Below are positions 1-10,697 of a stretch of 64,000 bases of DNA, in pieces (position 1 is the stretch's first letter; each line of letters begins with the position of its first letter). The notes under the pieces were generated by a model. That model was not told the DNA's origin and did no database searches. It saw only the letters and a program-made list of their open reading frames with translations. The DNA lies in contig NZ_JAEH01000017.1 of NCBI RefSeq assembly GCF_000518805.1, forward strand, positions 1 to 64,000, in the 5' to 3' direction. The DNA comes from Shewanella waksmanii ATCC BAA-643. GTDB taxonomy: Bacteria > Pseudomonadota > Gammaproteobacteria > Enterobacterales > Shewanellaceae. Position numbers and translations under genes: made by a program.

Positions 1-305
1 AAGGCGAATGATTGAAACAATGGTTGTTCCCTTGTGAAATTATTCAACGCAGAAATAGGCAGCCTAAAACGCGCCAGAATGGCGAGTTTTAGCGATTCTG
101 ATGCTGTGTTAACGAGCTTAACCGTAGAATAACTATGCTCTTCACTCGTTGCAAACCACATGGATGTGGTGAATGTCATTAATGCACGACTATAGGGATA
201 TAGGAGGTAGGGTAACGCAGGAGCAGTTACCGAGGAGCATTTAAGGACCTTACCTCAGAACCGCTAAATTCTCGCTGAGTGACTAAATGTTTATACTGAT
301 TGGTA
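1..305. repeat. Miniature inverted-repeat element, copy 1 (left end outside window)
   Basis: This non-coding stretch is near-identical to 36521-36777 over most of its length and ends in TTATACTGATTGGTA (291-305), the same terminus as copy 2. Its left end lies beyond the window. Relative to copy 2 it carries about 47 extra bases (around 187-233), bounded by short GGAGCA-type direct repeats. It contains small palindromes such as CCACATGGATGTGG and no credible ORF. It looks like a non-autonomous MITE-type element lying downstream of gltD. Bases 306-411, between the element and the gltD terminator, hold nothing recognisable. Confidence 0.8.
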
Positions 306-411
306 TAATAGTCTAGTGTGCAGAGATTTGTGTGACTCAAAGGCCATATTAATTGCTCAATGCACCGGTTAAGGCTGGCTTTGGGCTGGGCTGCTGTGCT
401 TTTGAAAGGGC

Positions 412-447
412 AAAAAAAAGCGCTTCAGCTTATCCAGCGTGAAGCGC
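412..447 (-). terminator. Rho-independent terminator of gltBD
   Basis: Read on the minus strand, an 8-bp stem GCGCTTCA/TGAAGCGC (12-nt loop) is followed by a run of eight T, 20 nt past the gltD stop codon. This is a textbook intrinsic terminator for the gltBD transcript. Confidence 0.85.
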
Positions 448-467
448 AAACTCACAAGCAAACTTTA

Positions 468-1883
<1,416 letters not shown>

Positions 1884-4800
1884 TTACCCCGCTACCACAG
1901 TCAGTTCTGGTTCTGAACGTTCTAACTTCAATAAGTCAGATACTTCGGCACTTTTTGGCTTAACTAGTACAAAACAATCGAGCCAGTTTTCAAAATCTTG
2001 CAGTAACATCTTGGCATGTTCGCTGCCCGTTTCACGGGCATGCTCTTCAATTAAGCCGCGTAAGTGCTGCTGGTGAACAGGCGATGACACTTTTTGGGTA
2101 TCAACGAGTTCAGTATTAACGCGACGACCAAAGCGGCCAAAGCGGTCAAATACATAGGCAAATCCGCCAGTCATCCCGGCACCGAAGTTCACCCCAGTTT
2201 TGCCTAGCACCACCACGATACCACCGGTCATGTATTCGCAACCGTTATCACCTAGTCCTTCCACTACCGCGATAGCGCCAGAGTTACGTACCCCAAAACG
2301 CTCGCCAGCTTGACCAGCAGCAAAGAACTTACCGCCTGAGGCACCATAAAGGCAGGTGTTACCCACAATCGCTGAGCGTTCACTTTGGAAAGTACTGCCT
2401 AGTGGAGGGAAGATAGTGATCTTACCGCCGGCCATGCCTTTACCGACATAGTCGTTAGCATCACCGCGCAGGTTAAGCTCAACTCCAGGGCTATTCCAAA
2501 CCCCGAAACTTTGTCCGGCGCTGCCGCTAAAGTTGACTTCAATAGGTTGTTTAGCGCCATCGCGACCAACATGGGTGGCAATGTAGCCAGATAGGCTGGC
2601 ACCTACTGAACGGTCGGTATTATTAATTTCAAAGCGGCCTTGATAGCCTTCACCGGCATCAATAGCAGATTTAGCCGCAGCAACAACCTTTTGGTTTAAC
2701 TCACCTTTATCTGATGGCGGATTGATCTCTTGCCATATATGCGATGAGCCGGCAGGTACTGTTGGCTTGTACAAAATGGCTGATAAATCCAGTTGACGTT
2801 GCTTATCAGTTTCACCTTCGATGGCAGATAGCCATTCGCTACGGCCGACTAAATCTTCAAATTTAGACACACCTAACGTGGCCATCCATTCACGGATTTC
2901 TTGGGCGACAAACTCGAAATAGGTCATCACGCGCTCAGGCAAACCGTGATAGTGATTGTCACGTAAGGTCTTGTTTTGTGTCGCTACGCCAGTGGCACAG
3001 TTGTTGAGGTGACAAATACGAAGATACTTACAGCCAAGCGCAATCATTGGCACTGTACCAAAACCAAAGCTTTCTGCGCCAAGTAGTGCTGCTTTAATCA
3101 CGTCGGTACCGGTTTTTAGTCCACCGTCGACCTGTAAGCGAATTTTATGGCGTAGGCCGTTGGCAACCAGTGATTGGTGCACTTCGGCTAAACCAAGCTC
3201 CCATGGACTACCGGCATATTTCACTGAGGTAATTGGGCTAGCGCCGGTACCGCCATCATAACCAGAGACGGTGATCATATCAGCGTAAGCTTTGGCTACG
3301 CCGGTGGCGATAGTGCCGACACCTGGCTCGGAAACCAGTTTGACTGACACTAAGGCTTTCGGGTTAATTTGTTTCAAATCGAAGATCAGCTGGGCTAAAT
3401 CTTCAATCGAGTAGATATCATGATGCGGCGGTGGTGAAATCAGGGTGACACCTGGGCGAGCATTACGCAGCGCTGCAATCTCGACACTGACTTTATGGCC
3501 AGGTAGTTGACCACCTTCACCGGGTTTCGCGCCTTGTGCCACTTTAATTTGCAATACTTCGGCATTAACAAGGTAGTGTGCGGTGACACCAAATCGGCCT
3601 GAGGCGATCTGTTTAATTGCTGAGTTACGCTCAGAGTTAAAACGCTTAGGATCTTCTCCGCCTTCACCTGAGTTTGAGCGACCGCCGAGGCGGTTCATGG
3701 CCACTGCCAGCGCTTCATGGGCTTCTGGGCTGAGGGCACCGATACTCATTGCCGCACTATCGAAGCGTGGATAGAGCGATTGCGCAGATTCGACATCGTT
3801 GATATCAATGGCATCTTGCTCGGCATTGACCTTAATTAAGTCACGTAGCGTAGCCACAGGGCGGTCATCAACCAATTGAGTAAAGCGCTTGTAGCTTGGA
3901 TAATCTTTGCTTGCTAGGCTTTGCTGTAGGGTGTTGACGACATCTGGGTTGAAGCAATGGTATTCACCGCCTTCAACATACTTTAACAGGCCGCCTTGCG
4001 ACAATGGCTGGTGGGCGCGGAAAGCATGCTTATGCAGCACTTGCTGATCTTGCTCTAGTAAATCAAAGTTTGCGCCTGCTATACGGCTAATGACCCCCTT
4101 AAAGCACAAGTCGACCACTTCGTCTGCCAAACCAATAGCTTCAAACTGTTGGCTACAGCGGTAGGAGCCAACGGTACTGATGCCCATTTTAGACATGATT
4201 TTGCGCAGGCCTTTATCGATACCTTGGCGGAAGTTAAGCATCAGTTTTTGGGTTTGCTCTATGCCTTGGCTTTTCGCCATGCCCGAGATGCTTTCGTAAG
4301 CCAAATAAGGATAGATGGCGGTTGCGCCAAATCCTAATAGTACGGCAAAGTGGTGCGGATCGCGGGCCGAAGCGGTTTCAACAATGATGTTGGTATCGCA
4401 GCGCAAGCTCTTATCGACTAAGGTGCGCTGTACGGCGCCAACCGCCATCGCTGCAGGAACCACTTGCTTGTTTTTGCAGGTGGCGCGGTCAGATAATATC
4501 AATAGCGTGGTGCCAGTACGGGCTAAACGCTCAGCTTCATCACATAGACGGACGATAGCGGCTTCTAAGCCCTCTGATAGATCATAATTAAGATCTAATG
4601 TGTTGGCGCGATAATAAGTTGAATCCAGTGCCAGTAGCTGATTGAAATCGCTAAATAACAAAATAGGTGAGTTAAACATGACGCGATAGGCATGGCCTGT
4701 CGTTTCATTAAAGAGGTTCTGCTCACGGCCCACACAGGTCGCTAATGACATTACGTGCTTTTCACGTAATGGATCAATTGGTGGGTTAGTGACTTGGGCA

Positions 4801-6338
4801 AACTTCTGGCGGAAGTAGTCATAAATGGTACGAGACTTCTTCGACAGCACCGCCATAGGGGTATCATCACCCATGGAACCTGTGGCTTCTTCGCCTTTTT
4901 GCGCCAGTACCCACAGCACTTGCTCTAGCTCTTCACGGGAGTAACCAAATTGTTTTTGGTACTGCAGTAAGGTTTCTTTAGAAAAATCACTGACACCTTG
5001 CGCCTCTGCCGGCATATCTTCAGCTGCGGTGAGTTGGCGACTATTTTTCTTCATCCACTCTTTATACGGGTGGCGGCGCTTAAGGTCGTTATCAATTTCA
5101 AATGACGAATATAGCTGGCCGTTTAGTGTATCGAGTACTAATAATTCACCAGGTCCAACGCGACCTTTTTCGACTACTTCGTCTGGCGCGTAGTCCCAGA
5201 TACCAATTTCTGAAGCCAATGTCAGGATACGATCTTTGGTGATCACATAGCGTGATGGACGCAGACCATTACGGTCAACCGCACACGCAACATGGCGGCC
5301 GTTGGTCATCACAATACCAGCTGGTCCATCCCAAGGTTCCATGTGCATCGAGTTGAAGTCATAAAAGGCTTTCAGCTCTTCATCCATTTCTGGATTACTC
5401 TGCCATGCAGGTGGAATCAACAGGCGCATAGCACGGTACAAATCCATACCACCGGCTAACAGCATTTCTAGCATGTTATCTAGCGATGAGGAGTCAGATC
5501 CGGTTTCGTTAACAAACGGCGCTGCTTGTTGTAAATCGGCAAGTAGCGGTGCATTAAACTTATACGCACGGGCGCGGGCCCATTGTCTATTACCGGTAAT
5601 GGTATTAATTTCGCCGTTGTGGGCTAAGTAACGGAAAGGTTGTGCTAACGGCCACTTAGGCGAGGTATTCGTTGAGAAACGTTGATGGAACAAACAAATT
5701 GAGCTTTGTAGGCGGATATCCGCTAAGTCAGCGTAAAAGGCTGGCAGGTCTGCGGGCATCATTAGGCCCTTATACACAATAACCTGACCAGACAAGCTGG
5801 CAACGTAAAAATCTTTATCATGGGTGAGCTGCTGCTCAAGGCGACGTCTGGCCATATAGAGGCGTCGCTCTAAATCTTTTTCTCGCCAACCAATCGGGGC
5901 GTTAATCAGTACTTGATAAATCTGCGGTAGGCTTGCTTTACCAATCGGACCCAGTACATCAGCATCGACGGGTACCTTGCGCCATCCGGCAACACTTAAT
6001 GTTTCTTTTTCTAGTTCTCGTTCTAGTAGTTGTTGTGCTTGTTCTGCAAGTTCATCATCTTGACTTAGAAACAGCATACCGACAGCAAATTTGCGACTTA
6101 AATGCCAATCATTCTCTTCGGCAATGGCCTCAAAGAGCTTAATTGGAAGTTGCATAAGCAAACCGCAGCCATCACCTGTGCGACCATCGGCAGCAATACC
6201 GCCGCGATGTTTCATGCGATCTAAACCATGAATAGCCGTTCTAACAATACGGTGACTAGGTTCACCGTCCATTTGGGCTATCAAGCCAAAGCCACAGTTG
6301 TCTCTCTCGAAACTGGGGTGATACAAGCTCATACACAA
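1884..6338 (-). CDS. gltB: Glutamate synthase [NADPH] large (alpha) subunit
   Basis: The 1484-residue GltB is the catalytic subunit of ammonia assimilation through GOGAT. The class II glutaminase domain begins at Cys15 in ERDNCGFGLIA, which must be exposed by removal of a 14-residue propeptide (E. coli GltB also has a propeptide). The central and FMN-binding synthase domains follow, with YDGGTGASP in the FMN/substrate region. The cysteine pattern C-x5-C-x4-C in CKYLRICHLNNC is the [3Fe-4S] site. The C-terminus holds the glycine-rich GXGXG beta-helix domain. It is the first gene of a two-gene operon with gltD. A palindrome upstream (6510-6521) is a possible operator. Confidence 0.97.
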   Translation of the reverse strand: MCMSLYHPSFERDNCGFGLIAQMDGEPSHRIVRTAIHGLDRMKHRGGIAADGRTGDGCGLLMQLPIKLFEAIAEENDWHLSRKFAVGMLFLSQDDELAEQAQQLLERELEKETLSVAGWRKVPVDADVLGPIGKASLPQIYQVLINAPIGWREKDLERRLYMARRRLEQQLTHDKDFYVASLSGQVIVYKGLMMPADLPAFYADLADIRLQSSICLFHQRFSTNTSPKWPLAQPFRYLAHNGEINTITGNRQWARARAYKFNAPLLADLQQAAPFVNETGSDSSSLDNMLEMLLAGGMDLYRAMRLLIPPAWQSNPEMDEELKAFYDFNSMHMEPWDGPAGIVMTNGRHVACAVDRNGLRPSRYVITKDRILTLASEIGIWDYAPDEVVEKGRVGPGELLVLDTLNGQLYSSFEIDNDLKRRHPYKEWMKKNSRQLTAAEDMPAEAQGVSDFSKETLLQYQKQFGYSREELEQVLWVLAQKGEEATGSMGDDTPMAVLSKKSRTIYDYFRQKFAQVTNPPIDPLREKHVMSLATCVGREQNLFNETTGHAYRVMFNSPILLFSDFNQLLALDSTYYRANTLDLNYDLSEGLEAAIVRLCDEAERLARTGTTLLILSDRATCKNKQVVPAAMAVGAVQRTLVDKSLRCDTNIIVETASARDPHHFAVLLGFGATAIYPYLAYESISGMAKSQGIEQTQKLMLNFRQGIDKGLRKIMSKMGISTVGSYRCSQQFEAIGLADEVVDLCFKGVISRIAGANFDLLEQDQQVLHKHAFRAHQPLSQGGLLKYVEGGEYHCFNPDVVNTLQQSLASKDYPSYKRFTQLVDDRPVATLRDLIKVNAEQDAIDINDVESAQSLYPRFDSAAMSIGALSPEAHEALAVAMNRLGGRSNSGEGGEDPKRFNSERNSAIKQIASGRFGVTAHYLVNAEVLQIKVAQGAKPGEGGQLPGHKVSVEIAALRNARPGVTLISPPPHHDIYSIEDLAQLIFDLKQINPKALVSVKLVSEPGVGTIATGVAKAYADMITVSGYDGGTGASPITSVKYAGSPWELGLAEVHQSLVANGLRHKIRLQVDGGLKTGTDVIKAALLGAESFGFGTVPMIALGCKYLRICHLNNCATGVATQNKTLRDNHYHGLPERVMTYFEFVAQEIREWMATLGVSKFEDLVGRSEWLSAIEGETDKQRQLDLSAILYKPTVPAGSSHIWQEINPPSDKGELNQKVVAAAKSAIDAGEGYQGRFEINNTDRSVGASLSGYIATHVGRDGAKQPIEVNFSGSAGQSFGVWNSPGVELNLRGDANDYVGKGMAGGKITIFPPLGSTFQSERSAIVGNTCLYGASGGKFFAAGQAGERFGVRNSGAIAVVEGLGDNGCEYMTGGIVVVLGKTGVNFGAGMTGGFAYVFDRFGRFGRRVNTELVDTQKVSSPVHQQHLRGLIEEHARETGSEHAKMLLQDFENWLDCFVLVKPKSAEVSDLLKLERSEPELTVVAG

Positions 6339-6830
6339 ACCTCCCTAAAACATTCCAAATACAACTCGGGGAAATTTAATAATTTAGTTCTTATAGATAT
6401 GCACCCGAACCACCCAAATTAACTTTTCATGTAGCAAAGGTCAAACATATTAAATGCATAAAACATGACTAGAAATGTGCAATTCATACGCTTGTTATAG
6501 CTGCTTTACGTTAACGTTAACTGAAAATTAATGTGTATAACCTTATGAATAAAAAGAATTTTGAAATCTACCGGATGCTTTGTTTACCAAATTGTAACAA
6601 ACTGGTCTATTGTTTTTTATTTCAAAAAAATGATTTTTATTGCACGCACAGTGGTTTTGATACAAGTGTTTTATGTGACTAAGTATTCAAGTTTGCCAAT
6701 TTAGTGAGTTAGGTCACTCAGACAAGGTGTTGATAGTTAAATGCTAATGTAAAGATCTTTGATATACCGCTAAGTTTTTCTACTCATATTGGAGTAGGAT
6801 CACTATCTTATACATCATTGAGGAATAGCG
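6339..6830. other. AT-rich divergent control region between gltB and yhcC
   Basis: This 492-bp gap separates two genes transcribed away from each other, so both promoters must lie here. It is AT-rich, has no ORF with a ribosome-binding site, and contains one perfect 12-bp palindrome (6510-6521). No -35/-10 pair was clear enough to call. Confidence 0.5.
6510..6521. promoter_or_regulatory. Palindromic operator candidate upstream of gltB (LiuR-like?)
   Basis: GTTAACGTTAAC is a perfect 12-bp palindrome within CTTTACGTTAACGTTAAC, about 170 bp upstream of the gltB start. From memory, the ACGTTAACGT core resembles sites predicted for the MerR-family regulator LiuR, whose regulon is expanded in Shewanella. 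The assignment to LiuR is inference. The palindrome itself is visible. Confidence 0.4.
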
Positions 6831-7781
6831 GTGGGGCTGGATAGTTTCGTCAATACCTTTGGCGCGATATGTAAGCATAAGCATGGCGAACGCCTGCGCA
6901 AATTGACCATAGACGCCAAGTTTACTTGCCCAAATCGAGATGGTTCGCTGGGTAAAGGTGGTTGCACCTTTTGTAATGTGGCCTCTTTTAGTCACGAACA
7001 TGGCACAGAAAAATCGATTGTGGAGCAACTTGCAGAGGGTAGGGCGAGGCTTCAGGGTAAGTCGAGCAAGTATTTTGCCTATTTCCAAGCGTATACCAGT
7101 ACTTATGATGAATATCGGGTACTTAAAGCTAAGTATGATGAAGCGATTCAAGATCCTGACATTATCGGTTTATTTGTTGGCACTCGGCCTGATTGTGTTC
7201 CCGATGAGGTGATTGAATTATTGGCAGGTTACCAAGCCAAGGGCTTAGAAGTCTGGCTTGAACTGGGTTTGCAAACCGCCAACGAAGCAACATTGAAACG
7301 GATTAACCGCGGTCATGGTTTTGCTGAGTACAAAGATACCGTGACCCGTGCACGCGCTGCAGGGCTTAAAGTCTGCACTCATATGATCCTTGGGTTGCCA
7401 GGCGAAACCCACAGTGACTACCTCAATACCTTGGAGCTGGTGTTAGCGCACGGCGTGGATGGTCTTAAAATTCATCCGTTGCATATTGTTGAGGGCAGTA
7501 CCTTAGCTAAGGCATGGCGCGCCGATAAGTTAACGCTATTAAGCAAAGATGGTTATGCCGCTAGTGTGGGTGAGCTGATTAGACACACACCAAAAGAAGT
7601 CATTTTTCATCGAGTTACAGCCTATGCCAAAAAACCGGTTCTGTTGGCACCGGATTGGTGCGGGTTTCGATGGGATGGATTAGTGGCGATTGTTAACAAC
7701 CTTGAAAAGCATGGCGGACAGGGTCACTACCTGCAATCTTATTGTTGTTCGAAAAGTGTACGGATGGTTGCAAATCAATAA
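6831..7781 (+). CDS. yhcC: Radical SAM protein, YhcC family (TIGR01212)
   Basis: This 316-residue protein aligns throughout with E. coli YhcC, a radical SAM enzyme of unresolved substrate. Three cysteines, C33, C45 and C48 in a C-x11-C-x2-C arrangement (CPNRDGSLGKGGCTFC), would hold the SAM-bound [4Fe-4S] cluster. The spacing is the wider one typical of this subfamily rather than C-x3-C-x2-C. Further family signatures are YFQAYTST, VGTRPDCVPD, WLELGLQT, ILGLPGE and LHPLHIV. The start is GTG at 6831, preceded by AGGAA. It is transcribed divergently from gltB and followed by hptA. The cellular role is not known from sequence. Confidence 0.9.
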   Translation: MGLDSFVNTFGAICKHKHGERLRKLTIDAKFTCPNRDGSLGKGGCTFCNVASFSHEHGTEKSIVEQLAEGRARLQGKSSKYFAYFQAYTSTYDEYRVLKAKYDEAIQDPDIIGLFVGTRPDCVPDEVIELLAGYQAKGLEVWLELGLQTANEATLKRINRGHGFAEYKDTVTRARAAGLKVCTHMILGLPGETHSDYLNTLELVLAHGVDGLKIHPLHIVEGSTLAKAWRADKLTLLSKDGYAASVGELIRHTPKEVIFHRVTAYAKKPVLLAPDWCGFRWDGLVAIVNNLEKHGGQGHYLQSYCCSKSVRMVANQ

Positions 7782-7927
7782 TTTAATTAAATTTTAGTTA
7801 ATAAGAAGTTAAATTTTTAGTGAATTTATCGCCAATCGCTGCATTTAGTTGCACATGCAATTATTGCGGGTATGATGTGGTAAATAGTTTTTTATACAGA
7901 CAGTATTATTTCGAGAGGTGCCTTGAT

Positions 7928-8293
7928 ATGGCAACAGCTGAGTTAGAATCAATTCTAGATCTTAACACCTTAGAGCAATATTGCAGTGCGATTGGCGCTG
8001 GCACTTTGCTAAAAAGTGTCGTTTTATTCGAGCAGCTAATGCCAGAATATGTAGGTAATCTAGTTAATGCTAAAGAAGCGCAAGACAAAGATACCTTATG
8101 TTCAGAAGCACATAAGTTTAAAGGCGCTGCAGGTTCTGTCGGTTTAAAACGAATTCAGCAGTTCGCACAGTTACTTCAACATGGCGAAGAAGCAAACTGG
8201 GCAGAAAAGCATAGCGAATGGCTACAAGAGATTGTTGACCACGCTAATGCTGATTTAGCTGAGCTAAAACAGTATTTGGAATCTAAAGCGTAA
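7928..8293 (+). CDS. hptA: Hpt phosphotransfer protein HptA (Arc phosphorelay)
   Basis: This 121-residue single-domain histidine phosphotransfer protein has its phospho-accepting His at H62 in SEAHKFKGAAGSVGL, the canonical Hpt signature. In Shewanella the Arc system lacks the usual ArcB Hpt domain. A separate ArcB-Hpt-like protein, HptA, encoded next to yhcC and oxyR, relays phosphate to ArcA (established in S. oneidensis). The open frame extends upstream to 7820, but ATG 7928 has a GAGAGG ribosome-binding site and gives a start matching the domain boundary. No kinase or receiver domain is attached. A strong terminator follows, so it is probably monocistronic. Confidence 0.82.
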   Translation: MATAELESILDLNTLEQYCSAIGAGTLLKSVVLFEQLMPEYVGNLVNAKEAQDKDTLCSEAHKFKGAAGSVGLKRIQQFAQLLQHGEEANWAEKHSEWLQEIVDHANADLAELKQYLESKA

Positions 8294-8313
8294 ATACTCG
8301 CGCTAGAGATAAG

Positions 8314-8350
8314 AAAACCTTCGCATTGTCAATGTGAAGGTTTTTTTTTA
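8314..8350 (+). terminator. Rho-independent terminator of hptA
   Basis: A 14-bp stem (8314-8327 with 8331-8344, one G-T pair, loop GTC) is followed by a T run, 20 nt after the hptA stop codon. Confidence 0.9.
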
Positions 8351-8515
8351 CCCCAAATTGACTGAGACATAGTTTAGCGCTCAACTTCGCTGAGCGAGTG
8401 GTAACAACTCCGATAGTAGTCACAAAACCAACATTAGGTATATGATGCAATTGATCAAGCTGTGTTACAGTTGGATAGAATTTACAAATAAACCTTGAGG
8501 CTGGTAATCGATTTT

Positions 8516-9421
8516 ATGAAACATTTACCGAGTTTGAAAAATCTATTTTATCTGGTCAATCTTCACCACGAGCAAAACTTCAATAGAGCGGCTAAAGTCT
8601 GCTTTGTTAGTCAGTCGACGCTATCAAGTGGTATTCAAAACTTAGAAGAGCAGCTTGGCCATCAGTTAATTGAACGCGACCATAAATCGTTTATTTTCAC
8701 CGCTATTGGTGAGGAAGTGGTACAGCGGGCACGCAAGTTACTCACTGATGTTGACGACCTCGTTGAACTGGTCAAGCATCAAGGTGAGCCAATGACAGGC
8801 GACATTCGTTTAGGGTGCATCCCTACGATTGCGCCGTTTTTGTTAAGCCGCGTTGTTAAGCATTGTCACCAAGCTTATCCGGATTTAACCCTGCTATTAA
8901 AAGAAGATACCACTGAGCGCTTGCTCGATGCATTAGGCAAAGGTGAGTTAGATCTGCTGCTATTAGCGTTGCCTGTTGATACTGCGGGTTATCATAGTAT
9001 GAAGGTGGGTATCGACCCATTTAAGCTCGTGGTGCATGAAGAGATGTCTGATGATATTCACGAACCATTAGATTATCACGCACTGCCAGATGAAAGCATT
9101 TTCTTATTACAGGCTGAGCACTGTATTACCGGCCATGCCATTAGTGCTTGTAGCCTTGGTGATAGTGAGAAAATCAATCCGTTTGCCGCAACCAGCTTGC
9201 ACACCTTAGTGCAGATGGTAAACAGCAAATTAGGGACAACCTTCTTGCCACAAATGGCCATCGATGCAGGCATTTTAACTGACACTGACTTAGTGGCGAA
9301 ACACCCACCCGGTGAAGCACCTTATCGTGATATTGGGCTGGTATGGCGTCAAACGTCGAGCCGCATTTTGACATTCAGAACGTTGGGATTAGATATCCAG
9401 TCATTGTTGGCGCGGGACTAA
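8516..9421 (+). CDS. oxyR: LysR-family peroxide sensor OxyR
   Basis: This 301-residue LysR-type regulator has an N-terminal winged helix-turn-helix (RAAKVCFVSQSTLSSGIQNL, about residues 25-44) and a periplasmic-binding-fold sensor domain. Two cysteines, C203 and C212 in EHCITGHAISAC, keep the nine-residue spacing of the redox pair C199/C208 of E. coli OxyR, and the flanking GTTFLPQMAI region also matches. It therefore probably senses H2O2 by disulfide formation and controls catalase and peroxidase genes. TTG 8495 opens the frame earlier. ATG 8516 is preferred because it matches family N-termini, although the upstream GAGG is a little distant. Confidence 0.88.
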   Translation: MKHLPSLKNLFYLVNLHHEQNFNRAAKVCFVSQSTLSSGIQNLEEQLGHQLIERDHKSFIFTAIGEEVVQRARKLLTDVDDLVELVKHQGEPMTGDIRLGCIPTIAPFLLSRVVKHCHQAYPDLTLLLKEDTTERLLDALGKGELDLLLLALPVDTAGYHSMKVGIDPFKLVVHEEMSDDIHEPLDYHALPDESIFLLQAEHCITGHAISACSLGDSEKINPFAATSLHTLVQMVNSKLGTTFLPQMAIDAGILTDTDLVAKHPPGEAPYRDIGLVWRQTSSRILTFRTLGLDIQSLLARD

Positions 9422-9428
9422 TCAGACA

Positions 9429-9455
9429 AGCGGCGTATCTACGCCGCTATTTTTA
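9429..9455. terminator. Terminator between convergent oxyR and cyclase genes
   Basis: AGCGGCGTA/TACGCCGCT (9429-9437, 9440-9448) is followed by ATTTTT on the plus strand, just after the oxyR stop. The convergent cyclase gene ends at 9505. Confidence 0.7.
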
Positions 9456-9504
9456 GCGGACTAAATGAGCATAAACGCCTTGGCTGAGTATGGCGTTGCG
9501 TGTG

Positions 9505-10578
9505 TTAGTTTTCTTTGCGCTTAACGCCAAATACTTCAATAGAATGTTGTTTGCCTTTGAGCTTCATTGGCCCAAGACTTTCCAACTTATATTGACTGTT
9601 GGTATTGTCGAGACGCGACTCTAGTGATCCTGAAATCAACATACGTTGTCCAAGCGGATTACATTGATCCTGCAGGCGGGCTAGGGTGTTGAGTACGTCA
9701 CTAAAGAAGCTAATTTCTTGCTTTTGTACACCGACCACTGCCGCAACCACTTGGCCACAATGTGCCGCAGCTTTGAACTTAGGCACAAAGCCGTATTGTT
9801 CTTCAAAATACTGGCGTTGCCAATTGAGCTGCTGACTGAATTCATAGTAAATATTAAAGCTTCTGTCTTTGACAATCCCTTCATCTAATGGCCAATGGAT
9901 TAAAACTGCATCGCCCATATAGCGATAGATCTCGGCTTCATTGTTGACCACTGTATCCGATAGCAGACTAAAGCAGTCTTGAATGAGTCGGCTAAAACGG
10001 TAATCACCTAAAGATTCAGCGTGAGTGGTTGAAGCGACCATGTCTAAATACAAGAACAAACGTTGCTCATATCGGGGTTTGTGATATTTACCCAGGCCGA
10101 TATTAAACAGGACCCGCGGGCCAACCAATAGTGCCATTTGTTCGATAAAAGCTAAACCGACACGAACTACGACTAAATAGATGATAAGCGCTTGAAATGA
10201 AGGACTGTAGAGCACATGTGCGGTGAGCATTTGCCGCAATGTTGTCATGTGATTTTCAATCGCCCACATATTAAGGAATTGGGTGATGTAGGCTAAGGTC
10301 GTTGCACCTAAGAGTAAAAATAGCCCTTTAAAAATAACCGAGAACAGATAGGGTAAACGGTTAATGGCGCTGAAGTCGGCAATCAGGTTCGACATCCAAT
10401 GCAGGCTGCCAAAAATAATCCCCATATAGATAGCCAGCGTTGCCAGATCGGCACTACCCACAGCCCACTGTGGAAGTTCGGGCGCTTGAGCATAGCGGAA
10501 GAAGACAAAAGCCACCATGGCAATTGTCCAAGCAAAAATCGCAAATATTAGCTTTTTGACTTGTATACGCGCTCTCAC
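9505..10578 (-). CDS. cyaC: Membrane-anchored class III adenylate cyclase (CyaC-like)
   Basis: The N-terminal half of this 357-residue protein is hydrophobic, with about four to six membrane helices. The C-terminal half is a class III nucleotide cyclase domain. Metal-binding aspartates are visible in LYLDMVAST and YRYMGDAVL, and the late motif DVLNTLARL keeps the Asn-x3-Arg of the transition-state-stabilising pair. The predicted reaction is ATP to cyclic AMP, the ligand of Shewanella CRP. A membrane-bound CyaC with this position next to oxyR and mutH is known in S. oneidensis. It lies 119 bp downstream of mutH on the same strand and may be cotranscribed. What the membrane part senses is not evident. 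Confidence 0.82.
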   Translation of the reverse strand: MRARIQVKKLIFAIFAWTIAMVAFVFFRYAQAPELPQWAVGSADLATLAIYMGIIFGSLHWMSNLIADFSAINRLPYLFSVIFKGLFLLLGATTLAYITQFLNMWAIENHMTTLRQMLTAHVLYSPSFQALIIYLVVVRVGLAFIEQMALLVGPRVLFNIGLGKYHKPRYEQRLFLYLDMVASTTHAESLGDYRFSRLIQDCFSLLSDTVVNNEAEIYRYMGDAVLIHWPLDEGIVKDRSFNIYYEFSQQLNWQRQYFEEQYGFVPKFKAAAHCGQVVAAVVGVQKQEISFFSDVLNTLARLQDQCNPLGQRMLISGSLESRLDNTNSQYKLESLGPMKLKGKQHSIEVFGVKRKEN

Positions 10579-10697
10579 GACAGGAATTTCAACCTAATAC
10601 TGCAAAAATTTCAGGATGCGCTAGTTTATAGAATATACCCCTATGATTACCAGTAGTATTTGTGATCTTGGTCAAATGATCGGCGGATCTTTTGCGC

